The notes beneath the pieces are model-generated. The model saw nothing but the letters and a program-made list of their open reading frames with translations, did no database searches and was not told where the DNA came from. Of a stretch of 48,175 bases of DNA, positions 27,333 to 35,941 are shown piece after piece (position 1 is the first letter of the stretch; each line of letters starts with the position of its first letter). The translations under genes and the position numbers were made by a program. The DNA is from Propioniciclava soli (GTDB taxonomy: Bacteria; Actinomycetota; Actinomycetes; Propionibacteriales; Propionibacteriaceae): assembly GCF_014858005.1 (NCBI RefSeq), contig NZ_JACYOT010000022.1, positions 1-48,175 of the forward strand. The letters run 5' to 3'.

Positions 27333-28676
27333 GTGAGGACGAGGCGGAGCGTGCACCGGGCGTGGTGGGTGGCGGTGGTGACGCTGCTCGCGCTGGTGTC
27401 GGCGGCGGCGTTCCGGTCGTCCACCGGAGTGCTGTTCATCCCCATCGAGACCGAGTTCGGCTGGGACCGCACGACCACGTCCGGGGCTGTCTCCCTCAAC
27501 CTGGTGCTCTACGGCCTCACCGCCCCGTTCGCGGCCGCGATCATGGAGCGCTGGGGCGTCCGGGCCACGGTCGCCGCAGCGCTGACGATCGTGGGGGTCT
27601 CCTCTGCGCTCACCACTGTCATGTCCCAGCCCTGGCACCTGTGGGTGCTGTGGGGCGCCTTCATCGGCGTCGGCACCGGTGCGATGGCGCTCGTGCTCGG
27701 CGCGATCGTCGCCAACCGGTGGTTCAGCGCGCACCGCGGCCTGGTGACGGGGGTGTTCTCCGCCGCGAACGCGACCGGCCAGCTCAGCTTTCTGCCCGTC
27801 ATCGCCGCGCTCGCGGACGGCCCCGGGTGGCGGTGGGCGGCCGGATCCGTCGCGCTCGTGTCGCTGGCCCTCGTGCCGCTGGTGCTGGGGCTCATGGCCG
27901 ACCGGCCGGCCGACCTGGGGTTGCGCCCCTACGGCGAGCCGACCGTCGCGCTCGACACGCCCCTGCCCTCGGCCGCTGCCCAGCACCCGACCCAGCACCC
28001 GCGCTCGACCCAGCAGGCGTCCTCGGCGGCGGGCCGCGGGGCCGTCGGCTCCGCCTTCGCCGCGCTGGCCCTCGGCGCGCGTCACTGGTCGTTCTGGGCG
28101 CTGGCTGGGTCGTTCTTCGTGTGCGGGTGGTCGACCAACGGCCTCATCCAGACCCACTTCATCTCTGCCGCGGCCGATCACGGCATGTCGTCCATGCTCG
28201 CCGCCATGCTGCTCGCGATGATCGGCGCCTTCGACATCATCGGCACGATCGGCTCGGGCTGGCTCACCGACCGCGTCGACTCCCGCATCCTGCTGGCCCT
28301 CTACTACGGCGGACGCGGCATCGCGCTGCTGGCCCTGCCGCAGTTCATCGGCCCCGACCTCACCGCCGGCATGTGGTTCTTCATCATCTTCTACGGCCTC
28401 GACTGGGTGGCGACCGTGCCGCCCACCGTCGCCCTGTGCCGCCAGCACTTCGGGCTGCAGGCCTCCGGCATCGTCTTCGGTTGGGTGTTCGCGAGCCACA
28501 TGATCGGCGCCGGCGCGGGCGCCACGCTGGCCGGGGTGCTGCGCCAGGACGCCGGCACCTACGACGCCGCCTGGTTCATCGCGGCCGTGCTGTGCGGCCT
28601 GGCCGCGGTCGTCGTACTCACCATTCGCCGGCCCCGCGCGTCCGCCCCCCTGCCGGACGCCGTCGGCGTCAGCTGA
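27333..28676 (+). CDS. MFS transporter
   Basis: The 447-residue carrier has 12 predicted helices, with a longer loop of low complexity (HPTQHPRSTQQ region) between the two halves. The pattern (WDRTTTSGAVSLNLVLYGLTAPFAAAIMERWGVR; GTGAMALVLGAIVANRWFSAHRG) resembles oxalate/formate-antiporter-like or monocarboxylate-type MFS proteins; the substrate is unknown. The start is GTG with TAGCCT (27321-27326) 6 nt upstream (leaderless). Its stop overlaps the stop of the convergent alkyltransferase-like gene by 8 bp. Confidence 0.92.
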   Translation: MRTRRSVHRAWWVAVVTLLALVSAAAFRSSTGVLFIPIETEFGWDRTTTSGAVSLNLVLYGLTAPFAAAIMERWGVRATVAAALTIVGVSSALTTVMSQPWHLWVLWGAFIGVGTGAMALVLGAIVANRWFSAHRGLVTGVFSAANATGQLSFLPVIAALADGPGWRWAAGSVALVSLALVPLVLGLMADRPADLGLRPYGEPTVALDTPLPSAAAQHPTQHPRSTQQASSAAGRGAVGSAFAALALGARHWSFWALAGSFFVCGWSTNGLIQTHFISAAADHGMSSMLAAMLLAMIGAFDIIGTIGSGWLTDRVDSRILLALYYGGRGIALLALPQFIGPDLTAGMWFFIIFYGLDWVATVPPTVALCRQHFGLQASGIVFGWVFASHMIGAGAGATLAGVLRQDAGTYDAAWFIAAVLCGLAAVVVLTIRRPRASAPLPDAVGVS

Positions 28677-29055
28677 GCGTGACGCCGCGACCGTCGGGCC
28701 CAGCCGCCCCGGCGGTCAGGGCGGCGGCGTAGTCGGCCGCCAGCTGATGGGGGTCGGCGCGGTACGCGCGCAGCCGGCAGCCACGCCCCGACGCGTCCAC
28801 CGTGATGCCCTCGGCGTCCCAGAACGGACGCGCCGCGTCCAGCACCGGTGACGTGCCCGACGCCGACAACACCCGCCACCACGGCACCGACGCGCCCTGC
28901 TCGCGCTCGTCGTGGTCGCGCAGCACCGCCCCCACCTGACGCGGCCCGACCCCGGCCACACGCCCGATGTCGCCGTAGGTCGCCACCCGTCCCGCCGGGA
29001 TCACGCTGACGGCCAGCAGCACCCGGGCGATGGCGTCGGCGTGCTCAGGAGGCAC
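28669..29055 (-). CDS. Alkyltransferase-like DNA-repair protein (MGMT family, PWWRV motif)
   Basis: The 128-residue protein has the DNA-binding half of O6-alkylguanine methyltransferases: IPAGRVATYGDIGRVAGVGPRQVGAVLR carries the helix-turn-helix with the Arg finger. The active-site PCHRV is replaced by PWWRV, so there is no acceptor Cys. Such ATL proteins bind O6-alkylguanine and direct the lesion to nucleotide excision repair. Start GTG 29055 lies 4 nt after the stop of the upstream CBM48 gene, so the two are translationally coupled. Its 3' end overlaps the MFS gene. Confidence 0.85.
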   Translation of the reverse strand: MPPEHADAIARVLLAVSVIPAGRVATYGDIGRVAGVGPRQVGAVLRDHDEREQGASVPWWRVLSASGTSPVLDAARPFWDAEGITVDASGRGCRLRAYRADPHQLAADYAAALTAGAAGPDGRGVTLS

Positions 29056-29059
29056 CGCT

Positions 29060-29836
29060 CTACCCCGGATGGGCCGGCTCGTCGGCGTCCGAGGCGGCGG
29101 ACGCCGGCGTCCGCAGCGCCTGCACCTCGGCCGCTGCGGCCGCAGCCTCCTGCGAGGCGCGGGCGCGGCGCTCAGCCTGCAGCCGGTGCGCCATGCGGGC
29201 CTCCTGGGCCTTCTTCGCCGCCTTGGCGACCGCCTTGCGGGCGGCCTCCTTGGCCTTCTCGGCCTCGCGGGCCACCTTGATGGCGTGCGCCTCGGCCTCC
29301 TCCGCCTTCTTCTTGGCGCGCTTCTCGGCGGCGATGCGCTTCTTCTCGATCTCGCGGCGTCGTTCCTCGGCCTGCTGGGCCATCTTCGCCCGCTTCTTGC
29401 GCAGCTTGGCCTCCTTGCGGACGGCCACGTCCGCGGGGGTCTCCGGCCGCTCACCCTCGGCAACAACTCCCGCCGGACCCTCGGGTACCCCATGCTCCTC
29501 GTCCGGCACCGCCTCCTCGGCGGCCCCGGGCATCTCCTCATCGGCCAGGGCGGCGGCGTCCGCCTCGGGCTCGACGACGCTGCCCTCACCGGTGATCGCG
29601 TCGGCGTCCAACTCGTCGAACCACCAGTCCCGGTCGCTGCGGTAGCGGAACACCACGGGCTCGGCCGCCGCCACCGTGACGGACGCCTCCAGCCAGCCGT
29701 CGGCGGCGTGCTCCATCACCAGCACCCCGGGCGTCCAGTCGTTGAACGTGCCGCACACCGAGATCCGGCCGTGGTCGCCCGGCAGGCGGAAGGTGAGCGT
29801 GCGGCGTCCGGCCGTCACCGGTGAGCGCTGAAGCAT
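29060..29836 (-). CDS. CBM48/AMPK-type glycogen-binding domain fused to charged coiled-coil
   Basis: The 258-residue protein has, at residues ~5-75, a beta-sandwich (RTLTFRLPGDHGRISVCGTFNDWTPG, WLEASVTVAAAEPVVFRYRSD, WWFDELDADAI) with the GxFNDW signature of early-set/AMPK glycogen-binding modules. An acidic linker (~80-130) follows, then a ~110-residue Lys/Glu/Ala-rich helix (KLRKKRAKMAQQAEERRR to AKKAQEARMAHRLQAERR), a likely coiled coil. No catalytic domain is present. GAGAGAGGA lies just before ATG 29836. The natural ligand is unproven; a polysaccharide-tethered scaffold is an inference. Confidence 0.8.
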   Translation of the reverse strand: MLQRSPVTAGRRTLTFRLPGDHGRISVCGTFNDWTPGVLVMEHAADGWLEASVTVAAAEPVVFRYRSDRDWWFDELDADAITGEGSVVEPEADAAALADEEMPGAAEEAVPDEEHGVPEGPAGVVAEGERPETPADVAVRKEAKLRKKRAKMAQQAEERRREIEKKRIAAEKRAKKKAEEAEAHAIKVAREAEKAKEAARKAVAKAAKKAQEARMAHRLQAERRARASQEAAAAAAEVQALRTPASAASDADEPAHPG

Positions 29837-29925
29837 GGCGTCCTCTCTCGCGGGGGCACCCATTCTCCCACGGCGCACGACGCCGGCCGAAGAAGTGTCG
29901 GGGCCGCGGGCTAGGATCGTCGTTC

Positions 29926-30519
29926 GTGGCGTTCCTCGACCCCGTGACCCTGAGCGGCCGGCTCGTTCGGCTGGAACCGCTCACCCCCGACCATGCGGAC
30001 GCCGTGCGCGACGCCGTGCGCGACGGCAACGTCGGGGAGCTCTGGTACACCAACGCCCCCACGCCGGACGGCGTCGCGTCCGACATCGCCGCCAAGCTCG
30101 AGCAGGCCGGACGCGGCGCGCTGCTGCCCTTCGCCACGCGCCGGCTGGCCGATGACCGGATCATCGGTGTGACCACGTACCTCAACCCGCTCCCCGCGGT
30201 CCCCGCCGTGGAGATCGGATCCACCTGGAACGCGGCATCGGCCCGCCGCACCGGTACCAACACGGAGAGCAAGCTGCTCCTGCTGCGGCACGCGTTCGAG
30301 GCGTGGGGCTGCCGCCGCGTCGCGTTCCGGGCCACGTGGTTCAACCATGAGTCGCGCCGGGCCATCGAGCGCCTCGGCGCCGTCTTCGAGGGCCGCATCC
30401 GCAACGACCGCGTCACCCGCGACGGCACGGTGACCGACACGGCACAGTATGCGATCACCGACGACGCCTGGCCCGCCGTCGAGCGGCATCTCACCCACCT
30501 GCTCCGCACCCACGCCTGA
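29926..30519 (+). CDS. GNAT-family N-acetyltransferase (RimJ/RimL type)
   Basis: The 197-residue protein transfers acetyl from acetyl-CoA to an amine. It opens with DPVTLSGRLVRLEPLTPDHADAV, typical for the RimJ/RimL-like subgroup, and RTGTNTESKLLLLRHAFEAWGCRRVAFRATWFNHESRRAIERLGAVFEG is split between the CoA loop and the N-x-x-S-R-x-A-I-x-R-L-G-F/A motif. The substrate is unknown. The frame opens earlier (29821), but GTG 29926 is preferred because TAGGAT (29912-29917) lies 8 nt upstream and homology begins there. It is followed 10 bp later by the ABC exporter gene, likely cotranscribed. Confidence 0.88.
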   Translation: MAFLDPVTLSGRLVRLEPLTPDHADAVRDAVRDGNVGELWYTNAPTPDGVASDIAAKLEQAGRGALLPFATRRLADDRIIGVTTYLNPLPAVPAVEIGSTWNAASARRTGTNTESKLLLLRHAFEAWGCRRVAFRATWFNHESRRAIERLGAVFEGRIRNDRVTRDGTVTDTAQYAITDDAWPAVERHLTHLLRTHA

Positions 30520-30529
30520 CGGGAACACC

Positions 30530-32377
30530 ATGGATAGCATCCTGCGCGCGCTCCGCGAGGCCCACCAGCTGACGCCGCGCTACGTCGGCATCGTCATCAC
30601 GTCCGTCCTCATCGCCGCGACCGCTCTGTTGACGCCCTACCTCACCAAGCTGGCCACCGACGAGGTGGTCGCCCAGGTGGGTGGGGGCGGACGCGGCGTG
30701 TCCGCGCTGGTCTGGATCGCCGCCGGATTGTTGGCCGTCGAGCTGGCCAACACGTTGCTCAGCAACATCGGCGGGTATCTCGGCGACACGATGTCGATGC
30801 GGCTGCGCGCCATCTTGAGCTCGCGCTACTACAACAAGCTGCTCGGGCTGCCGCAGCGCTACTTCGACACCCAACTCACGGGCACGATCATCAACCGGCT
30901 CAACCGGTCCATCATCGAGCTCACCCAGTTTCTCGCGTCGTTCTCGAACAACTTCTTCCCCACGCTCATCACCGTGGTGGCCGTCCTCGTCATCGCCGGC
31001 TTCTACTATTGGCCGCTGGCGCTGCTGCTGTTCATCGTCTATCCCCTCTTCACGTGGCTCACGATGCTGACCTCGAAGCGCTGGCAGACCCTCGAGGGCC
31101 GCAAGAACCTGCAGCTCGACCTGGCAGGCGGCCGGTTCGCCGAGGCCGTCGGCCAGATCCGCGTCGTGAAGAGCTTCGTCCGCGAGCGCGACGAACTCGA
31201 CCGGTTCGACGACCACTACCGCAGCACCGTCGCGACGACGCACGAGCAGTCCCGCTGGTGGCACCTGATGGACGTCGCCCGCCGCGGTTCGATCAACGTC
31301 ATCTTCTTCGGTATCTACGTGATCATCTTCGTCCGCACGGCCGGCGGGGAGTTCACCCTGGGCGACATGGTGATGCTGCTGCAGCTCATGGGCATGGCGC
31401 GCACGCCGGTGATGATGATGAGCTATCTCGTGGACGCCTCTCAGCACGCCATCGCCGGCACCCGCAGCTACTTCGAGGTGATGGACGAGCTGCCCGAGCC
31501 GCGCGCCGCCATCGGCGACGTGCGCTCCCCCGACCTGGACGCCGCGCCGGGCTCCCCCGCGGCTGTGCTGGCGCCGCCGGCCCCGCAGGTGATGGCCGAT
31601 CCGGACGCCGCAGCGTTCGCCTTCGAGCACGTGCGGTTCGGCTACGACGACACGGAGGTGCTGCGCGACATCACCTTCGCGGCGGCACCCGGGGAGCGCA
31701 TCGCGCTGGTGAGCGAGTCCGGCGGCGGCAAGACCACGCTGGTGAACCTGCTGCTCGGGCTGTACGCGCCGGACGCCGGCACGGTGCGTCTGGGCGGGGT
31801 GGACGCCAGCACGATGCCCTTGGCCGAGGTGCGCGCCCGGACCGGCGTGGTGTTCCAGGACGCCTCGCTGTTCTCCGGCACGATCGCGGAGAACATCACC
31901 TACGGACGCCCCGGTGCGAGCCGCGACGCGATCGTCGAGGCGGCCCGTCGCGCCCACGCGCACGACTTCATCGCTCGACTGGCGAACGGCTACGACGCCG
32001 AGATCGGCGAACGCGGCATCAAGCTCTCCGGTGGCCAGAAGCAACGGATCGCCGTGGCCCGCGCCATGCTCAAGGACGCCCCCCTGCTGGTGCTGGACGA
32101 GGCGACGAGCTCGCTGGATTCCCGCGCCGAGCGGCTCGTCCAGGCCGGCCTGGAGGAGCTCATGGCCGAGCGCACGAGCCTCATCATCGCGCATCGGCTC
32201 TCGACGATCTCGACGGTCGACCGCATCATCACGCTCCGCGACGGTCGCATCGACGAGGTCGGCTCGCCCGAGGAGCTGGCCGACAGCGGCGGCATCTACG
32301 CCGAGTTGCTGGCGCTGCAGGCGTCCAACACCAAGCGCGACCGCAAGCGACTCCAGCGCTACGACATCACGGGCTGA
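30530..32377 (+). CDS. ABC exporter (fused permease-ATPase), Walker A first Gly replaced by Ser
   Basis: The 615-residue half-transporter of type IV (multidrug/lipid exporter) fold has six helices in residues 1 to ~320, then an ATPase domain from ~360. Walker A reads SESGGGKT (395-402): the first invariant Gly of GxxGxGK(S/T) is Ser395 (codon AGC). All other motifs are intact: LSGGQKQR signature, LLVLDEATSSLD Walker B and IIAHRLSTI H-loop. The loss of the first P-loop Gly may only alter kinetics. Start ATG 30530 lies 10 bp after the GNAT gene. The substrate is unknown. Confidence 0.93.
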   Translation: MDSILRALREAHQLTPRYVGIVITSVLIAATALLTPYLTKLATDEVVAQVGGGGRGVSALVWIAAGLLAVELANTLLSNIGGYLGDTMSMRLRAILSSRYYNKLLGLPQRYFDTQLTGTIINRLNRSIIELTQFLASFSNNFFPTLITVVAVLVIAGFYYWPLALLLFIVYPLFTWLTMLTSKRWQTLEGRKNLQLDLAGGRFAEAVGQIRVVKSFVRERDELDRFDDHYRSTVATTHEQSRWWHLMDVARRGSINVIFFGIYVIIFVRTAGGEFTLGDMVMLLQLMGMARTPVMMMSYLVDASQHAIAGTRSYFEVMDELPEPRAAIGDVRSPDLDAAPGSPAAVLAPPAPQVMADPDAAAFAFEHVRFGYDDTEVLRDITFAAAPGERIALVSESGGGKTTLVNLLLGLYAPDAGTVRLGGVDASTMPLAEVRARTGVVFQDASLFSGTIAENITYGRPGASRDAIVEAARRAHAHDFIARLANGYDAEIGERGIKLSGGQKQRIAVARAMLKDAPLLVLDEATSSLDSRAERLVQAGLEELMAERTSLIIAHRLSTISTVDRIITLRDGRIDEVGSPEELADSGGIYAELLALQASNTKRDRKRLQRYDITG

Positions 32378-32402
32378 ACCCGGCCGCCGTCCGGCGCCGC
32401 GG

Positions 32403-33308
32403 TCAGTCGGCGCCGGAGCCCTCGGGCGCGACGGCCAGGAGGGCGTCCACGCTGATGCCGGAGACCAGGCAGCGGTCCTTGCGGTTGCGCGTGAGCGCCT
32501 GCGTCCACGGGACGAGGCCACCGTCGCCGAGCTCGAGGCCGTCCGGCCCGAGGATGCGGAACGCGGCGGCGGTGTAGGGGTTCCGGTAGGCGCCCGGGGC
32601 GTCCACGGTCACCACAATCAGGCCGTCCGCGCTGCCGCGGTCCGCGACGCGCTCGGCGATGGCCGCCTCGGGCGTGTGCAGCTCGATGCGCCCGCCGGGC
32701 ACCAGCGTGCCGACGATCTCGCGCCAGTAGTCGAGGTGCAGGTCGAGCAGGTCGGCCTCGGTGAGGAAGGCTCCGCTGTCAGGTGCGCTCGAGACGAGGC
32801 CGAAGCGGGTCTCGTGCTGCGCCTGGGGGCCGTTGTCCCACGCATGGGCGGCGCGGATGGCGGCGGCCAGGTGGACGCGGCTGTGACCGCTGCGACGAAG
32901 ACGGGACGCCTCGAGGGCCAGCGGGTGCACCGGGTCGAGCACACTCTCGTTGCCCCGCACGGTGGTGATGACCCGGTTCTGGCTGACGCCGCTCAGGTGC
33001 GACACCGAGCCCAAGGTGGTCAGCGGCGAGAGCTCCAGCCCACTGAATTCCTCGGGCAGGGCGCGCCACAGGGCGCCCTGCAGCGCCAGCAGCGCGCGCG
33101 GATCGACGGGCGCGGGGGTGAGGTAGCGATCCTCACGCCACCGCTTCATCAGGTCGACGTCGGTCAGCGCGCCGGCGCGGACGCGCGCCACATCGGCCAG
33201 GATCGAACGCAGCTCCGCCGGGGGCAGGCCGCGCAGCAGGGCGTCGCGCGCCAGAACGCCAAGGCGTCGCCACACGCGGGAGGACGCGGCAGTGGGGCCG
33301 CTCATCAT
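32403..33308 (-). CDS. Uncharacterised conserved-looking protein
   Basis: The 301-residue soluble protein is not assigned to a known function. The middle (LTTLGSVSHLSGVSQNRVITTVRG, then NESVLDPVHPLALEASRLRR) looks strongly conserved and is followed by HLAAAIRAAHAWDN and a Phe/Leu-rich C-terminal half with ETRFGLVSSAPDSGAF. The pattern hints at a class II aminoacyl-tRNA-synthetase-like or other nucleotide-handling fold, but I cannot confirm it. GGAG lies 5 nt before the double ATG. It is divergent from the AAA gene at 33528 (219-bp gap without another gene) and converges on the ABC exporter gene. Confidence 0.75.
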   Translation of the reverse strand: MMSGPTAASSRVWRRLGVLARDALLRGLPPAELRSILADVARVRAGALTDVDLMKRWREDRYLTPAPVDPRALLALQGALWRALPEEFSGLELSPLTTLGSVSHLSGVSQNRVITTVRGNESVLDPVHPLALEASRLRRSGHSRVHLAAAIRAAHAWDNGPQAQHETRFGLVSSAPDSGAFLTEADLLDLHLDYWREIVGTLVPGGRIELHTPEAAIAERVADRGSADGLIVVTVDAPGAYRNPYTAAAFRILGPDGLELGDGGLVPWTQALTRNRKDRCLVSGISVDALLAVAPEGSGAD

Positions 33309-33527
33309 TGGTCTCCGTCACACTCGGAAGCTGTCACCAAACGATTCAATCACACCCACCCAAGGGGCCCCGCACGAGCCGGCCACACCCCCGACATGCG
33401 AGACGACCCCCGACCCGCCAGACGACGCCGACGGCCGTGCCCGCTGGCGTCCTCCACGTATTCCCCCGTGCCCAGCGACGCGCAGGTCGGGCCGGAAAAC
33501 GTCGGACGCCGCTCCTACGCTGGCGTC

Positions 33528-34286
33528 ATGGCGAAGCGGACCAGTCCCGGCATTCCCGGCATCGGCCTTCCGGTGCGGCGCGTCGAGGCCCGCAGCGGCA
33601 TCGAGGGGGAGCGGCGGGGCTGGCCCTACGACATCGCGGCGGTCCGGACGCTGCTCACCGACGGCATCGACCTTGGGCGGGCGACGATCGTGGTCGGGGA
33701 GAACGGCACCGGCAAGTCCACCCTCGTGGAGGCGATCGCCGAGCAGTTCGGCCTCAGCCCGGAGGGCGGCTCGACGGGCGCGATGCACCACACCCGGCGC
33801 ACGGAATCCTCCCTCGCGGCCGATCTGCAGCTCGTCCGCGGTGTCGGCGGGGGGCGGGGCGGCTACTTCCTCCGCGCCGAGACGATGCATGGGTTCTTCA
33901 CCTACCTGGAGGAGTCCGGCATGGGGTCCTTCCATGAACGCAGCCACGGCGAGTCGTTCCTGGATCTGATCGGGGACCGCTTCTTCGACCACCGCGGCAT
34001 CGCCCACCCGGGGCTCTACGTGCTCGACGAACCCGAGTCGGCCCTGTCGTTCAGCTCCAGCCTGAAGGTGCTCGCCCTGCTGCTGGAGGTGCTGGACGCC
34101 CCCGGCACGCAGATCCTCATGGCCACCCACTCCCCCGTGCTGGCGGCGCTGCCGGGTGCGACGATCTGGGAGGTGTCGGACGCCGGCCTGACCCCCACGG
34201 CGTGGGAGGACCTTGCCCTCGTCGTCGACCTGAAGCGGTTTGTCGCGGGGCCCGAACGCGTCCTCCACCACCTGCTGTCGGGCTGA
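33528..34286 (+). CDS. Small AAA-type ATPase (predicted ATPase, ABC-like fold)
   Basis: The 252-residue protein has Walker A GENGTGKST (near residue 58-66), Walker B YVLDEPESALS with the Glu of ABC/SMC-type ATPases, and the switch ATHSPVLAALPGA. It belongs to the predicted ATPases that resemble stripped-down ABC/RecF-like domains; the role in the cell is unknown. No toprim or nuclease domain is fused, so it is not an OLD-type protein. ATG 33528 is preceded by TACGCT (33516-33521) at 6 nt, a leaderless start. It converges on hspR with a 15-bp gap. Confidence 0.88.
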   Translation: MAKRTSPGIPGIGLPVRRVEARSGIEGERRGWPYDIAAVRTLLTDGIDLGRATIVVGENGTGKSTLVEAIAEQFGLSPEGGSTGAMHHTRRTESSLAADLQLVRGVGGGRGGYFLRAETMHGFFTYLEESGMGSFHERSHGESFLDLIGDRFFDHRGIAHPGLYVLDEPESALSFSSSLKVLALLLEVLDAPGTQILMATHSPVLAALPGATIWEVSDAGLTPTAWEDLALVVDLKRFVAGPERVLHHLLSG

Positions 34287-34301
34287 CCCAGTGTCACAGG
34301 G

Positions 34302-34724
34302 TCAGCGGCCCGAGGTCAGCGCGCGCGGCGTCCGGGAGCGATACGTCCGCCCCAGGTGCACCTGGCCGGTGGAGGCGGCGGTGAACAACCGGGCACCCGG
34401 CGTCGTGGCACGCTCGGCCACGAGCCCCAGCAGGTGCGTGACCTGCTGCTGGGCGTCGTCCAACTGGGCCTCCAGGTCGAGGATTCGCCGGATGCCCTCC
34501 AGGTTGATCCCCTCGTCCTGCGAGAGGTGCTGGATGTGGCGCAGCTTGGCGATGTCCCGCAGCGAGTAGCGGCGGCCCCGCCCACGCGAGCGCTGGGGCA
34601 CGACCAGCCCGAGCCGGTCGTAGCCGCGCAGCGTCTGCGGGTGCATGTCGGCGAGCCGGGCGGCGACGGTCACGGTGAACACCGGAGCGTCCACGTCCAT
34701 CGTCGCGGGCAGGTGCTCGGTCAT
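34302..34724 (-). CDS. hspR: Heat-shock repressor HspR (MerR family)
   Basis: The 140-residue MerR-type protein represses the dnaK operon and clpB by binding HAIR sites together with DnaK. The winged helix spans residues ~14-80: FTVTVAARLADMHPQTLRGYDRLGL, then the wing RGRGRRYSLRDIAKLRHIQHL. A short coiled-coil follows (EAQLDDAQQQVTHLLGLVAE). It is the last gene of the dnaK-grpE-dnaJ-hspR unit (16-bp gap to dnaJ), the usual actinobacterial arrangement that gives negative feedback. Predicted target sites in this window are 17050-17070, 38584-38604 and 38611-38631. Confidence 0.95.
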   Translation of the reverse strand: MTEHLPATMDVDAPVFTVTVAARLADMHPQTLRGYDRLGLVVPQRSRGRGRRYSLRDIAKLRHIQHLSQDEGINLEGIRRILDLEAQLDDAQQQVTHLLGLVAERATTPGARLFTAASTGQVHLGRTYRSRTPRALTSGR

Positions 34725-34740
34725 CGTCGCCCCCGAACCC

Positions 34741-35922
34741 TCAGCCGGCGAACAGGGACGCCCGCGGGTCGCCGGCACCCGCGGCGTCCGCGTACGCCTT
34801 GAGCGCGTCGCTGGCCTCGGAACTCAGCTGCGTGGGCACCTGGACGGCGACGGACACCAGCAGGTCGCCGTGCTGCCCGTTGCTCTTGCGGATGCCCTTG
34901 CCCCGGACGCGGAACGTGCGGCCATTCGGCGTCCCCGCGGGGATGCGCAGGCGCACCCGCGGGCCTCCGAGGGTGGGCACCTCGATCTGCGCGCCAAGCG
35001 CGGCCTCGGCGAACGTGACCGGCGCATCGAGGGTCAGGTTGTCGCCCTTGCGGCCGAACACCGGGTGGGCCCGGACGTTGACGAGCACGTAGAGATCGCC
35101 CGCCGCGCCGCCGTTCTCGCCGGCGCCGCCCTTGCCCTTGATGCGGATCCGCTGCCCGTCGTTGACGCCGGCGGGGACGCGGACCTGCATGGTGTTCGTC
35201 GAGCGCCCACGGCCGGAGCCACCGCATTCGGGGCAGGGATCCTCGACCACCAGGCCACGGCCGCGGCAGTCGGGGCAGGGCTCCGCGATGCTGAACCCGC
35301 CGGCCGACTGGGCCGACTTCATGCCGGAGCCCTGGCAGGTCGGGCACACCTTCGGCATCGTGCCCGAGCGGGCGCCGGTGCCCCGGCAGGCCGCGCAGGG
35401 GGCGTCCGAGACGGTCTGCATCTGCACCGTGGTGCCCTCGACCGCCTGGTTGAAGTCGATCGTGACCTCACCCTCGATGTCGGTGCCGCGGCGCGGGTTG
35501 CGGACGCCGCCGGTGCGCCGGGTCGTGGTGCCGCCGAACAGGTTGCCGAACAGGTCGGAGATGTTGGCGTCCCCGCCCGAGGCGTTGCGGAACAGGTCCT
35601 CCATGTTGACGCCGCCGGCGCCGCCGAAGTTGCCGGGACGTCCGGCCGCTCCTCCCCCGCCGGGGAAGCGGAAGCCGCCTGCGCCACCGAACAGGCTGCG
35701 CTGCTCGTCGTACTCCTTGCGCTTCGTGGCGTCCGACAACACGGAGTTCGCCTCGGAGATCTCCTTGAACCGCTTCTCGGCGGAGGCGTTGCCGGGGTTG
35801 GCGTCCGGGTGGTTCTCCCGCGCCAACTTCCGGAACGCCTTCTTGATCTCCTCGGGCTTGGCGTCCTTGGAGACGCCCAGGATCTTGTAGTAGTCCTTCT
35901 CGAGCCAGTCCTTGGTACTCAT
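34741..35922 (-). CDS. dnaJ: Chaperone DnaJ
   Basis: The 393-residue Hsp40 stimulates the ATPase of DnaK and delivers substrates. The J-domain has HPD at 38-40, then a Gly/Phe-rich linker (GGAGGFRFPGGGG). Four CxxCxGxG zinc-binding repeats follow (CAACRGTG, CPTCQGSG, CPDCRGRG, CPECGGSG), then the two beta-barrel substrate domains. The N-terminal MSTKDWLEKDYY is the DnaJ1-type start common in actinobacteria. It lies 19 bp after grpE and 16 bp before hspR. Confidence 0.97.
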   Translation of the reverse strand: MSTKDWLEKDYYKILGVSKDAKPEEIKKAFRKLARENHPDANPGNASAEKRFKEISEANSVLSDATKRKEYDEQRSLFGGAGGFRFPGGGGAAGRPGNFGGAGGVNMEDLFRNASGGDANISDLFGNLFGGTTTRRTGGVRNPRRGTDIEGEVTIDFNQAVEGTTVQMQTVSDAPCAACRGTGARSGTMPKVCPTCQGSGMKSAQSAGGFSIAEPCPDCRGRGLVVEDPCPECGGSGRGRSTNTMQVRVPAGVNDGQRIRIKGKGGAGENGGAAGDLYVLVNVRAHPVFGRKGDNLTLDAPVTFAEAALGAQIEVPTLGGPRVRLRIPAGTPNGRTFRVRGKGIRKSNGQHGDLLVSVAVQVPTQLSSEASDALKAYADAAGAGDPRASLFAG

Positions 35923-35941
35923 GGCGCCTCCTCTCGTTGGG

